Shown piece by piece: positions 35,501-43,022 of a stretch of 64,000 bases of DNA (its first letter is position 1; each line of letters opens with the position of its first letter). The DNA is taken from NCBI GenBank assembly GCA_913057775.1, contig CAJXOG010000001.1, forward strand, positions 124,001 to 188,000, written 5' to 3'. Both the position numbers and the translations under genes were made by a program. The notes under the pieces were generated by a model that searched no databases, was not told the DNA's origin, and saw only the letters and a program-made list of their open reading frames with translations. Origin of the DNA: an uncultured Fodinibius sp. GTDB lineage: Bacteria > Bacteroidota > Rhodothermia > Balneolales > Balneolaceae.

Positions 35501-38187
35501 TAGATAGCATCTAAAGAGATAAAAGCCTGGTGTGGAAGGTTCAAAAAGCTCGTCACGGCTTGTATGGTATTCATTTTAATATCCACACGAATTTTATCCA
35601 GATACAGGCGCCACCCTACCCGCTGTGGACGTTGAAAAATATCGGTAGAGAAACTGGAGTAGATGGGAAATGCCACAATACCAAATACGGCGGCCGTCCA
35701 TATCAGGGCCGAGCCGGGCAGAAAAATCCATCCGGCCAACAAGAACAATAACAGTGCCGCGGGATTTATGGATCGGCGCAGATTATCAAATATTTTCCAC
35801 TTTGAGATACTGTTAATGGGATTATGCTCTTTCTCAGTATCTCCTTTAGGCACCCTATTAAATAACCAAAACAAAATCTGCCAATCACCCCGAATCCACC
35901 GGTGGAGCCGTTTTGAAAAACTCAAATAGGTTGTGGGATAATCATCAAAAAGTTCTATGTCCGTCAGTAAGGCCGCCCGCAGGTATGTGCTCTCCAACAA
36001 GTCATGCGATAATATTTGGTTCTCTGGAAAGCGATTTCCGAGCACTGATTCAAAAGAATCCAAGTCGTAAAGTCCTTTGCCGGTAAAAACTCCTTCCCCA
36101 AAAAGATCCTGGTAGATATCGGAGACGGCGGTAGTATAGGGATCAAGGCCAACGTTGCCAGAATAGATTTTGGCAAACATGGTTTTATTAGCCGACTTGG
36201 GCGGGATGGATATACGCGGCTGAAATATCCCGTATCCTTTCGTTACAATGTTTTTATCGGTATCAATCTCTGCTCGATTAAGCGGATGGGCAGCGGTACC
36301 GATAAGCATTTTAGCACTTCCCGGGGGCAGTTTGGTATCGGCATCGAGCGTTATCACAAATTTAATCGGAAGTTTTTGAGCGGATGCTAAAAAATCTCCC
36401 GACATTTCTATGAAACTCGTTTGTGCCTCCCTATTTTTCAGCAGTTGGTTAAATTCCTCGATTTTTCCTCGTTTTCGCTCCCATCCCATCCATTTCTGCT
36501 CGGCATTATTCCATAGTCGTTTTCGATGGAAAAACAGAAACTTGTCACCATACTTGGATTGGTACTGCGCATTCAGTCGATTGATTTGCTTGCGGGCAGC
36601 TTCCAAAATGGCTTCATCTCCTTCTTTGGTTTCAGTCTCGGCATCAAGAAAATCTGAGATGATGGCAAACTGCAGCGATTTGTTGGCATTCGCCAGAGCA
36701 CGGATTTCAAGTAGTTCAAATTGTGCTTCCACATCGGCAGGTGAAGACAACATGGTTGGCACAATTACAACAGTTCGGTACTCATCGGGAATAGCCCCAT
36801 CAAATTCGAGTTTGGGTAAAATGCGGGGTGGAATTAGAAAAGAAAGCAATCGATTGGTGGAAACGATAGATAAATCAAGAGCCGGCAGCCAGGATATAAT
36901 TAGCGTGAGGATAATCATCCAACTTTCGCGAGCTAATAAATTAGCAACAAGCCCAATTATGGCAATAAGGATGACAAAATGAATCCCAATAAAGAAAAAG
37001 TAGATTGCCCGATACTCTTTTGCCAATTGTCGCAAGCGTTCATCAAGTGGCTTTTGGTACGAGAGCTTTTGATGCAGGCCAGCATAGCCTTCATCAATTA
37101 GATAGTAGCCAATATGCATTTTTTTACTGCGCCGATTTGTACCGTTCTGGGCAGCGCTTTCGGCCATCATCAATGCCTGTTCAGCTACCTCCTGCTCGCT
37201 ATATGATGAATGAGCACTATGCTTCTCCACTATTTTGCGGTAGCGGTCGCGCGTGCTAAAATCCATACGCGAATACATATCAGCTGGATCAAGTCGCAGA
37301 ATTCGATCAACAACCGAACAGCTCTCTACAAAAAGTGACCAGTCAGTTTCCGAAACTTCTCGCAGCGACGATATTGCATTTTGGATACTTAAATGCAGCC
37401 GCGATGTTTGTTGCATTCGATCTCGGAGCTGTTCCTCCAAATTGGTTTCCCAGCGCGAGAGTTTATAATTGAACCAACGACGTTCATTTTCGGTAAACAT
37501 ACCCCGCGACTGCAGGCGCTGAGCTAAAATTACCAAATAACGTATTGAGTCGTTCTTCTGGTCAACAATTTCGGACAGTTTTCGAAGCAAAAATCCGGGT
37601 TCTTCGATGTTACCCAATATTTTATTACTTAGCAGCGCATCAATATCATCCTGAATCTTCCGATCTCTGAGAAGCTTTTTACTTCGTTGGGCCAACCGTA
37701 CAATAAGGGCTAACCGATTCATTAGCGGCACCGACCACATCTCTGCCAAATTTAAAATATCTACTTCCTGATAGGCCCGAATGGCAATAGTAGTATTCTC
37801 TCGGTCGATGGTGTTATCGCTGATCGATGCCAGCAGCTGTATAATCTCATAAGTTCTCGGATATCCCTTAAACTCGCCTTGCGTTAGCCGCGGCAACTTT
37901 TCATAATATGATTTGGGCAAATCTGCCTGCAGCTGTACAATCTGCTCTTGGATAATATAAAAGTTGTCAATAAGCCATTCGCCCGCCGAACTTAACTCCC
38001 GATTTAGCTTGGCTGCCCGGGCTAAAACAGCATAGGTTTCGTTGAGGGTCTTTTTTGCCGATACCAAAATTTCATCGATAGATTGCAATGGTCTGGCATC
38101 AAGCGTAATCTGTTGCAATTCAGCGAGTTGGCGTATCTCCTCTTCCAGATATTGTTTATTAAAATGGACTTGTGTTTCTGTAGCCAT
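29569..38187 (-). CDS. ndvB: cyclic beta-1,2-glucan synthase (NdvB/ChvB/Cgs type)
   Basis: A 2872-residue membrane enzyme. Order of parts: helical N-terminus; membrane helices near 395-450; GT84 glycosyltransferase with the metal-binding FVITLDADTKLPPG near 614 and HDLLESTYLRAAL; further helices about 785-1010; glucoamylase-like domain around 1300-1500 (YQYRAFGVPGLGLRRGLAED near 1425); then two GH94 phosphorylase-type regions from about 1580 and 2090, with the Asp of LIGGGDWNDGMNKVG near 2542. In Rhizobium and Brucella this protein primes, elongates, trims and cyclises periplasmic beta-1,2-glucan for osmotic adaptation. Length matches. No ABC exporter (ndvA) is adjacent. Confidence 0.93.
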   Translation of the reverse strand: MATETQVHFNKQYLEEEIRQLAELQQITLDARPLQSIDEILVSAKKTLNETYAVLARAAKLNRELSSAGEWLIDNFYIIQEQIVQLQADLPKSYYEKLPRLTQGEFKGYPRTYEIIQLLASISDNTIDRENTTIAIRAYQEVDILNLAEMWSVPLMNRLALIVRLAQRSKKLLRDRKIQDDIDALLSNKILGNIEEPGFLLRKLSEIVDQKNDSIRYLVILAQRLQSRGMFTENERRWFNYKLSRWETNLEEQLRDRMQQTSRLHLSIQNAISSLREVSETDWSLFVESCSVVDRILRLDPADMYSRMDFSTRDRYRKIVEKHSAHSSYSEQEVAEQALMMAESAAQNGTNRRSKKMHIGYYLIDEGYAGLHQKLSYQKPLDERLRQLAKEYRAIYFFFIGIHFVILIAIIGLVANLLARESWMIILTLIISWLPALDLSIVSTNRLLSFLIPPRILPKLEFDGAIPDEYRTVVIVPTMLSSPADVEAQFELLEIRALANANKSLQFAIISDFLDAETETKEGDEAILEAARKQINRLNAQYQSKYGDKFLFFHRKRLWNNAEQKWMGWERKRGKIEEFNQLLKNREAQTSFIEMSGDFLASAQKLPIKFVITLDADTKLPPGSAKMLIGTAAHPLNRAEIDTDKNIVTKGYGIFQPRISIPPKSANKTMFAKIYSGNVGLDPYTTAVSDIYQDLFGEGVFTGKGLYDLDSFESVLGNRFPENQILSHDLLESTYLRAALLTDIELFDDYPTTYLSFSKRLHRWIRGDWQILFWLFNRVPKGDTEKEHNPINSISKWKIFDNLRRSINPAALLLFLLAGWIFLPGSALIWTAAVFGIVAFPIYSSFSTDIFQRPQRVGWRLYLDKIRVDIKMNTIQAVTSFLNLPHQAFISLDAIYRTLYRLFVSKKDLLEWTTATQVEKQHANGSFWDYWQKMTPNIVWSGLCLVLVSIFSTTVLFIAVPICLGWLLAPYGTYFLGRSLKSEKRGLSHKQYQELRQYARRTWHFFEQHVNEEHSWLPPDNVQEEPYIGAVGRTSPTNMGLALTAVYSAFEMGYLSLTEMVTQLDNMLSSMSKLERYRGHFYNWYSTKLGAVLNPNYVSTVDSGNLAASLLVIEQALNQLDKQPCPNPAFWAGLQDTIQVLEDLFAEYKKSANYKKFVGEVNTIAKQIRNKIPKISPESLKKWKDILLKLREDAEKLEELSTGILEYSLEDQQSHEWSDWLQRPLIQIQGQLDEIEELKGTSNRASDDKEKFSDTAYSDLIARAGQLSSICRHMVQEMDFSLVYEPDRELFSIGYNVDRAHLDNSYYDLLASEARLASFIAIAKGEVPPEHWFRLSRRLTSIERNEILLSWGGTMFEYLMPLLFMSQFDNTLLSNTYENVVLWQRNYGSLRNKPWGFSESGYNVRNLELHYQYRAFGVPGLGLRRGLAEDYVVAPYAGMLALMVDSRHALSNLQELRDEGAYGASGFYEAVDYTPRNLAKEDASNSAVVKMYMAHHQGMSLLALLNVLENNRIQQLFHDHPLVRSCELLLQERIPRGIPIKEPRPIDIELEPAEEERTKNVVDHASIEDLDDTPPRTHILSNGEYSTLITHSGTGYSYADDLMLSRWRSDVVTDHYGMFFYIRDLESGNYWSAGHQPVKRKADRYDSWFHTGKVQIARVDDWIETFMEICVSPEDNIELRKITLTNYSERQRKIEITSYAEVVLNTQQADRAHPAFSNLFVQTEYLQEHHSILAKRRPRSDDEDPIWLVHTIASEDADSYAQELQIETDREHFIGRNRSMQAPRAMDKGARLSGRVGNVKDPIVSIRRVVTLNPGKKKNITFGLGRVTNRDEAVAMGDRYDNPYATDRVFELASIYGNVELEHVGLSGEQAQYIQHLTSYLVYNCEALRADENTLTQNRKIQSGLWAHGISGDVPILVYHIDEKKYMREVTLLLKAHHFWRQRGLKVDLVFMNNHPPSYVNELQELIQQQLQQTTERHTQREKGGVFILRSDELNREDNILINSVAHVVLTGKLPNLAQLKEQEQVEIADNKGATYKAVEYVHAKNEAENVGDDLLFYNGYGGFSANGHEYVITLRTDPDTRKLLFPPAPWINVIANPNFGFLTTDKGSSYSWSKNSRENKLTPWSNDTVLDPSGEAIYIRDEDEKLFWSPMPQPIPGSAEYEIRHGHGYSTYRSTTMNIEQEVSTWVDKDDPIKFKKLRLSNEGLMDKKLTLFGYTDWVLGVFREDATRQILTSVDEEMQAIFARNYYNNEFAGRIAFSGFVVNKNIHSVSYSSDRQSFIGRNRNLQSPKAVKDGTTLNGRFGMKFESCAGHQFSLELKSGESAEIYFYLGEVQHQEEGRKLINKYQDPDVIKQSLGDVKTFWRQKLDGVSVKTPEPELNILMNGWLQYQNIACRMWGRTGFYQAGGAFGFRDQLQDATAACYLDPELTRKQILLHAAHQFEEGDVLHWWHPPTDRGIRSLITDDLLWLPYTTAFYINNTGDTAILDEQVAFLEARQLYEGEHEAYLQPEVSHRQASLYEHCCRAIDRSLTKGANGLPLIGGGDWNDGMNKVGVDGKGESIWLGFFLYTILDDFIPIVKKFDDRNRLDQYRKYKKELKKHLNNEGWDGEWYRRAYYDDGTPLGSSQNDECRIDAIAQAWSAISGAGTPSKMEKALLAAERYLVSKQDGIIKLLTPAFDITEKNPGYIKGYIPGVRENGGQYTHAALWLVKAFAEAGKMEKAISYMKMLLPVNHALNSIDVERYQVEPYAVVADIYGENPLVGMGGWTWYTGSAGWMYRVVLESLLGITVVDGNKVQVRPTIISSWKKYECWIRNRGRDIALHIEILNPDKLSKGTITASLNGSSVVVKNDAVRCLIPDKAGTHQLRIIIEE

Positions 38188-38279
38188 AACCGGGCAATAT
38201 TAATCCGGACATTCCAACACAAAATACGTGTATTCTTAGCCGCACTTTTGATGATTTCTGTCCCTTTTGATATTTCTGT

Positions 38280-38606
38280 TTATCTGATGTCGATGATACT
38301 TTTCTCACCATCACGACGAACTACCATCATCCCGGTAAGCCAACCATTTTCTTCTTCGTTTACGTAAATCTCTTGTGGATTTGAGATAAGATGATCCAAT
38401 TTATCGATCTGTATTTCCAAAATATCACTTTTGGGATCGTAAGTAATTCCTTTCAGAGGCGTCCAATTAATCTCGTGCTGTGCTCCCATATCCTCCGAAA
38501 GTACTTGAATCTCAATATATTCCGGCTGTTCATCTTTTAAGTATTTTAATGAGAATGTATCAAAGTACTTTTGCCACTGACGCTTGCTAATTTTTTTGGA
38601 TTCCAT
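38280..38606 (-). CDS. DUF5335 family protein
   Basis: A 108-residue soluble protein: W-x-x-YFDTFSLKYL near 11, EIQVLSEDMGAQHEINWTPL near 32, GITYDPKSDILEIQIDKLDH near 53 and LISNPQEIYVNEEENGW near 73. This pattern is DUF5335, a small family of unknown function that I associate with stress islands carrying Hsp20 and cation ATPases. It lies 92 bases upstream of the glucan synthase gene in the same direction, after a terminator that closes off the second ATPase. Confidence 0.75.
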   Translation of the reverse strand: MESKKISKRQWQKYFDTFSLKYLKDEQPEYIEIQVLSEDMGAQHEINWTPLKGITYDPKSDILEIQIDKLDHLISNPQEIYVNEEENGWLTGMMVVRRDGEKSIIDIR

Positions 38607-38652
38607 GACGGCCCTCTGTACATATTTAGTTCAATGAATTACAGATATGTAT

Positions 38653-38699
38653 AAAAAAACGACAATGACTTACCACAGGTAATGCCCCACTTCATTGTC
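38653..38699 (-). terminator. intrinsic terminator after the second P-type ATPase gene
   Basis: On the minus strand GACAATGA (38699-38692) pairs with TCATTGTC (38668-38661); a smaller hairpin TTACC/GGTAA sits in the loop, and a run of seven T follows (38659-38653). It lies 27 bases past the ATPase stop and isolates that gene from the DUF5335-glucan synthase unit. Confidence 0.8.
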
Positions 38700-38725
38700 A
38701 GTTTTCGCCCTACAAAGGTCAACCA

Positions 38726-41443
38726 TCAGCCGATAAAATGCTTGCGCCAGTGGTTCACTATTTTGTCGAGTTCACCGCCCAATATGACTAAAGAACCAAC
38801 TGCAAATATCATGATCCATTGGTCGATTGTAAGTGGAACAGTTCTAAAAATCATTTGCATAAAATCAACGTAGAGCAGCGAAATATGCGCTAATAACGCC
38901 ATGAACAGACTAATAAATAAAAACTTATTTGAGAAGAAATTAATCTTAAACAGACTCCGGTCCAGTGACCGACAATTTAGAACATGGAAAAACTGGAAAA
39001 CAACCATTTGGGTCATTGCCACTGTACGAGCCATATCCAAATCATTGGTCTGCTCCATCGTCCGCCAAAACATGTACAGCGTTCCAGCAGCTAAGACAAT
39101 GCCTACGCCCCCCAGTCGCTCTATCAGCCTGCCAGTTAGAATACCTTCGCCAGATGCACGTGGTTTGCGTTTTAGGATGCCGGGTTCGCTAGGTTCAAAG
39201 GCAAGTGCAATATCCTGTAACCCATTAGTTACCAGGTTAATCCATAGAATTTGTACGGCAATGAAAGGCAATGGCCAGTTCATAAGAATGGCAATAAAAA
39301 TGACGATCAATTCGCCAACAGCCGTTGATAACAAGAAAAATGTTACTTTGCGAATGTTTGAAAATACAATGCGTCCCTCTTCAATAGCTGCCGTAATAGT
39401 AGCAAAATTATCATCAGAAAGTACCATATCTGAGGCTTCTCTTGCTACATCAGTCCCTCCTTTCCCCATCGCCACACCAAGATGGGCTGCTCGCAACGCT
39501 GGAGCATCGTTAACGCCATCGCCTGTAACAGCTACTACATGTTCCAGGGCTTTCAAGCGCTCTACAATACGGAATTTGTGCTCTGGCGTAACACGAGCAA
39601 ATATATTAATATTCATCAGCTTTAAATCCAGTTCTTCATCTGAAAGCAGATCCAAAGCCTTACCTTCCAATGCACCCTGTTCGTCTGAATCAATCCCCAG
39701 CTGACGTCCGATGGCCACGGCGGTATCTATATGATCACCGGTAATCATTACCACCCTGATCCCAGCCTTATGAGAGGTTTCTATGGCTTCTTTCACTTCC
39801 TGACGAATAGGGTCCTCCATCCCCTGTAAGCCAGCTAATATAAATTGATCATTACTAAAAGAATCCTCAAAAAACATATCAGAGCTGCTTTCTTGATAAG
39901 CCATCGCCAACACACGCAATCCCTGCGCGGCCATTTCTCTGGCTGCTAATCGTATATTGGATCGATCAATCGGTACAATTTGACCGTTTACCAACTGCTT
40001 CGAACATTTATCCAGTACTTTTTCCGGAGCTCCCTTGATAAAAATGAACCGCTCATCCCCACTTTTGTTTAAGGTGGCCATAAATTGCCTTTCGGGTTCA
40101 AAAGGAAAAATATCAACCTCTTGCATCGATAATCGAATATCAGAAAGGCGCAGTCCTCCTTTATAAGCCGATACATGAAGCGCAATTTCTGTAGGATCGC
40201 CCTGAGGCTCACCGGACTCAAGCGTACTTACATCAGCTTCATTCGCCAAGGTACCGGTTATCAATGTTTTATAAAGACCGCTTTCTCGATTTATTGAAAT
40301 CGGTTTATCGTTTTCAAGTATCGTTCCCATAAGCTGATATCCTGTTTCGGCGGTGGTAAAAACTTTATTATCAGCCCAAATTTGTCGCACTGTCATTTGA
40401 TTTTTAGTAAGCGTCCCAGTTTTATCGGAACCAATAACAGTAGTACTGCCCAGCGTCTCCACAGCGGGGAGCGACCGAATAATCGCATTTCTATTTGCCA
40501 TCCTGCTTACACCAATAGCCAACGTCACCGTAAGAACGACGGGCAATCCCTCTGGAATAGCTGATACGGCCATAGCCACAACCGTGATAAATATCTCATT
40601 AGGACTCATTTCATTAATAATCCCAATAACAGCAATAAGTACCGAAAAGCCGATAATGAGATAACCTATGTAGTGCCCAAGCTCGTCCACTTTTTCTTGC
40701 AGAGGAGTCTTGACATTTCCAATATTTTGAACGGAAGTGGCAATTTTACCCAGCTCTGTTGCACTCCCTGTACGAACGACTACGGCCTTAGCTCGACCTT
40801 TCGCCACAATAGTACCAGCAAAAACCATGTTTTTTTGATCAGCCGGCAACAGTGAATCCTCTACTAAACGATCACTGGTTTTTCGAATAACTGCTGACTC
40901 TCCTGTAAGCGCTGACTCATCCACTTCTAACCCTTTGGCGGATACCAGTCGCATGTCGGCCGAAATGCGTCCGCCGGAACTCAATAAAACGATATCCCCG
41001 GGGACTAAGGCACTGCTCGCAATTTCCAGCTCCCGTCCCTCGCGTATGACATGAGCTCTTGGAGCACTTAATTTAGCAAGTGCTTGAATGGCACTCTGGG
41101 CCTTTATTTCTTGAATATATCCAATTATCGCATTGAGCAATACGACCGCCATAATCACGGATGAATCAAGGTAATCCTGTAAAATAAGGGTCACAAAGGC
41201 AGCTGCTAATAAAATATAAATGAGCGGATCTTTAAACTGATGAAGTGCAATCTGCCACCGGGTTAATCCTTCTTCAGCTTCAATTTTATTGGGCCCCCAA
41301 TATGCCAGACGCTCGTTTGCTTCCGCCTGATCCAATCCTCGGTGCTGCGATGTATCAAGGTTCTCACAAACAACTTCAGCTGCCAAGTTATACCATGGAT
41401 CTGTTACACCTCGAGACTCTTCTATTCCAGTGCCCTCATACAT
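38726..41443 (-). CDS. P-type cation ATPase, P2 type (second copy class)
   Basis: A 905-residue ion pump: cation-ATPase N-terminus with YWGPNKIEAEE near 50, actuator DESALTGESAVIRKT near 173, M4 SAIPEGLPVVLTVTLAIG near 292, phosphorylated Asp in GSDKTGTLTKNQM near 340, nucleotide domain KGAPEKVLDKC near 475, VVMITGDHIDTAVAIG near 565 and VTGDGVNDAPALRAAHLGVA near 640. It is of the same P2 class as the pump at 25.6-28.3 kb but clearly diverged, so not a recent duplicate. GAGGG lies six bases before the ATG. A terminator follows. Confidence 0.92.
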   Translation of the reverse strand: MYEGTGIEESRGVTDPWYNLAAEVVCENLDTSQHRGLDQAEANERLAYWGPNKIEAEEGLTRWQIALHQFKDPLIYILLAAAFVTLILQDYLDSSVIMAVVLLNAIIGYIQEIKAQSAIQALAKLSAPRAHVIREGRELEIASSALVPGDIVLLSSGGRISADMRLVSAKGLEVDESALTGESAVIRKTSDRLVEDSLLPADQKNMVFAGTIVAKGRAKAVVVRTGSATELGKIATSVQNIGNVKTPLQEKVDELGHYIGYLIIGFSVLIAVIGIINEMSPNEIFITVVAMAVSAIPEGLPVVLTVTLAIGVSRMANRNAIIRSLPAVETLGSTTVIGSDKTGTLTKNQMTVRQIWADNKVFTTAETGYQLMGTILENDKPISINRESGLYKTLITGTLANEADVSTLESGEPQGDPTEIALHVSAYKGGLRLSDIRLSMQEVDIFPFEPERQFMATLNKSGDERFIFIKGAPEKVLDKCSKQLVNGQIVPIDRSNIRLAAREMAAQGLRVLAMAYQESSSDMFFEDSFSNDQFILAGLQGMEDPIRQEVKEAIETSHKAGIRVVMITGDHIDTAVAIGRQLGIDSDEQGALEGKALDLLSDEELDLKLMNINIFARVTPEHKFRIVERLKALEHVVAVTGDGVNDAPALRAAHLGVAMGKGGTDVAREASDMVLSDDNFATITAAIEEGRIVFSNIRKVTFFLLSTAVGELIVIFIAILMNWPLPFIAVQILWINLVTNGLQDIALAFEPSEPGILKRKPRASGEGILTGRLIERLGGVGIVLAAGTLYMFWRTMEQTNDLDMARTVAMTQMVVFQFFHVLNCRSLDRSLFKINFFSNKFLFISLFMALLAHISLLYVDFMQMIFRTVPLTIDQWIMIFAVGSLVILGGELDKIVNHWRKHFIG

Positions 41444-41587
41444 TATGTACCCTCGATATTTTTTGTATTCTTAGTTGCAGTATTATTACTGCTACTCTCT
41501 TTATTTATTATTCTACCAAGATTTAAAGAATAGCATCTACATAAACACTTTAACAATAATACCAGACACTTTTAGCAATATATTTAT

Positions 41588-41627
41588 AAAAACAATAAAA
41601 AGGGCCACGCTTTATAACGCAGCCCTT
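41588..41627 (-). terminator. intrinsic terminator after hsp20
   Basis: On the minus strand AAGGGCTGCG (41627-41618) pairs with CGTGGCCCTT (41609-41600), with two G-T pairs and an 8-base loop, followed by TTTATTGTTTTT. It lies 26 bases past the hsp20 stop. Confidence 0.82.
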
Positions 41628-41653
41628 AAAATTAAACTATTAAAAGAATGTGA

Positions 41654-42106
41654 CTATTCAATGGGTACTTCTTTTCGTTTGCTTTTTTCAACTTTTGGAA
41701 CCGTCACTCTTAAAATGCCCTCTTTAAAAGTAGCTTTGACTTTATCCTCTAAAATTGAAGTCGGTAGAATTATTGAACGTTTAAAAGCTCCAAATGAGCG
41801 CTCACTCCGTAAATATCCCGGACGCTCTTCTTTATGACCTTTTTTTCGCTCTCCTTCAATAGATAACACATTATCCTGGCAGTTAATCTGTATGTCCTTC
41901 TTGCTAAGCCCGGGTAACTCAACTTCGACAATATATTCTCCATCTGTTTCAAACATATCTGTGGTTGGTGTCCAGCTGGTCATTCCGGTCTCAGAATCAT
42001 CCAATCTCCAATTAAAGGGAATAAGTTCATTAAAAATGCGATCCATTTCTCTTCTTAAATTGCTTACCGGGGCAGTCGAGGGCTGATATCTGGTTAGTTG
42101 TTTCAT
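41654..42106 (-). CDS. Hsp20/alpha-crystallin small heat-shock protein
   Basis: A 150-residue chaperone that holds unfolding proteins in solution without ATP. The alpha-crystallin domain covers about 42-140: PTTDMFETDGEYIVEVELPG, LSKKDIQINCQDNVLSIEGE, RSFGAFKRSIILP and the closing FKEGILRVTVPK. The C-terminal I-x-I/V-type tail is weak (KEVPIE). The N-terminus (about 1-40) carries the amphipathic LRREMDRIFNELIPF. A strong Shine-Dalgarno AAAGGAG sits 7 bases before the ATG, unusual for this genome and suggesting high expression. The upstream gap has a TGTAGGG-type site (42248-42264). Confidence 0.95.
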   Translation of the reverse strand: MKQLTRYQPSTAPVSNLRREMDRIFNELIPFNWRLDDSETGMTSWTPTTDMFETDGEYIVEVELPGLSKKDIQINCQDNVLSIEGERKKGHKEERPGYLRSERSFGAFKRSIILPTSILEDKVKATFKEGILRVTVPKVEKSKRKEVPIE

Positions 42107-42247
42107 AATAACTCCTTTCCTTCCTTTTATGATTTATGTTGATGTCTTATGGGAAAAATCCCAATTAGATTGAACATAAACCATGTAAGGCAGTAGATGT
42201 GCAATAGGTTCTATAGTAGAGTTGTAAGCGTAAAAGAAATTTAACGA

Positions 42248-42264
42248 TAGGTGAACTCCCTACA
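42248..42264. promoter_or_regulatory. TAGG-N9-CCTACA-type site upstream of hsp20
   Basis: TAGGTGAACTCCCTACA; on the minus strand it reads TGTAGGGAGTTCACCTA, an imperfect inverted repeat related to the sites upstream of the histidine kinase and DUF1761 genes. It lies 142 bases upstream of the hsp20 start. Role as a regulator site is inference. Confidence 0.3.
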
Positions 42265-42333
42265 TAACGATTGAATAAATATTGCCGTTTTGGCACGGGC
42301 AAGTAGTGTACCAGGAATTTCTGCTGCTGTATG

Positions 42334-43005
42334 CTAATAAATTCCGGAATGCTCGTTCTCAACCCATTTAACAGCATGAACCATTAATTCAGTAGCATTC
42401 TCCAAGTTAAGTTTTGTTTTTATCCGGGCACGATATGATTCTACTGTTTTAACTGAGAGATGAAGTTTTTCGGCAATATCGCGGGTACTGTTGCCTTTGC
42501 CGGTTAACTCAAAAACTTCCAATTCGCGATCACTTAGTTTCTCAATGGGTGATTCCATCACCTCCTTTTGACCGCGTGCCATTCCCAACAGTAACCGTTC
42601 GCTTACCTCTTCACTCACATAGATACCCCCATTAAACACCTTTCTGACGGCCTTAAGTAACACTTCACTGGCTTCGAGCTTCATCACATACCCTTTTGCT
42701 CCGGCTCGGATAACACGCTCGGCATAAAGCGATTCATCATGCCGTGAGACTACCAGTATTTTTTGGTCCTCTTTCTGGGATATTATATGCTTTACCAATT
42801 CTAGGCCGCCCATTCCCGGTAGAGATATATCAACAATAATTAGATCGGGATTGAGATCATCCAGCCGTTGAATAAGTTCTTCACCGCGGTCAAGTTGATC
42901 AATTACCTCATATGCAGGATCAGAATCAAGGGTAAGAGCAAGTCCCTTACGCATTAAAGGATGATCATCAACTAAAACAATACTTTTCTTAAATTTGGTA
43001 GACAT
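42334..43005 (-). CDS. NarL/FixJ family response regulator
   Basis: A 223-residue two-component output protein. The receiver (about 8-125) has the acidic pair VDDHP, phospho-acceptor Asp59 in LIIVDISLPGMGG, the Thr/Ser switch SRHDES near 88 and Lys in GYVMKLE near 110. The C-terminal LuxR-type HTH (about 152-215) reads LSDRELEVFELTGKGNSTRD and IAEKLHLSVKTVESYRARI. It starts 17 bases after the histidine kinase stop, so they form a kinase-regulator operon. Likely targets are the TGTAGGG or palindromic sites nearby; that link is inference. Confidence 0.93.
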   Translation of the reverse strand: MSTKFKKSIVLVDDHPLMRKGLALTLDSDPAYEVIDQLDRGEELIQRLDDLNPDLIIVDISLPGMGGLELVKHIISQKEDQKILVVSRHDESLYAERVIRAGAKGYVMKLEASEVLLKAVRKVFNGGIYVSEEVSERLLLGMARGQKEVMESPIEKLSDRELEVFELTGKGNSTRDIAEKLHLSVKTVESYRARIKTKLNLENATELMVHAVKWVENEHSGIY

Positions 43006-43022
43006 GGGAGTTCACCGGTTTT

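Noticed and set aside
36410-36982. 190-residue plus-strand frame
   Set aside because: Antisense shadow inside the glucan synthase gene; no family pattern.
38901-39704. 267-residue plus-strand frame
   Set aside because: Antisense shadow of the second P-type ATPase; Ser/Arg-rich, with no motif.
25577-41443. The two P-type ATPases as a recent tandem duplication
   Set aside because: They share only family motifs; N-termini, spacing and residue choice differ throughout, so they are separate lineages.
42165-42377. 70-residue minus-strand frame between the response regulator and hsp20
   Set aside because: It overlaps the end of the regulator gene, has no ribosome site or recognisable pattern, and lies over the TGTAGGG-type site.
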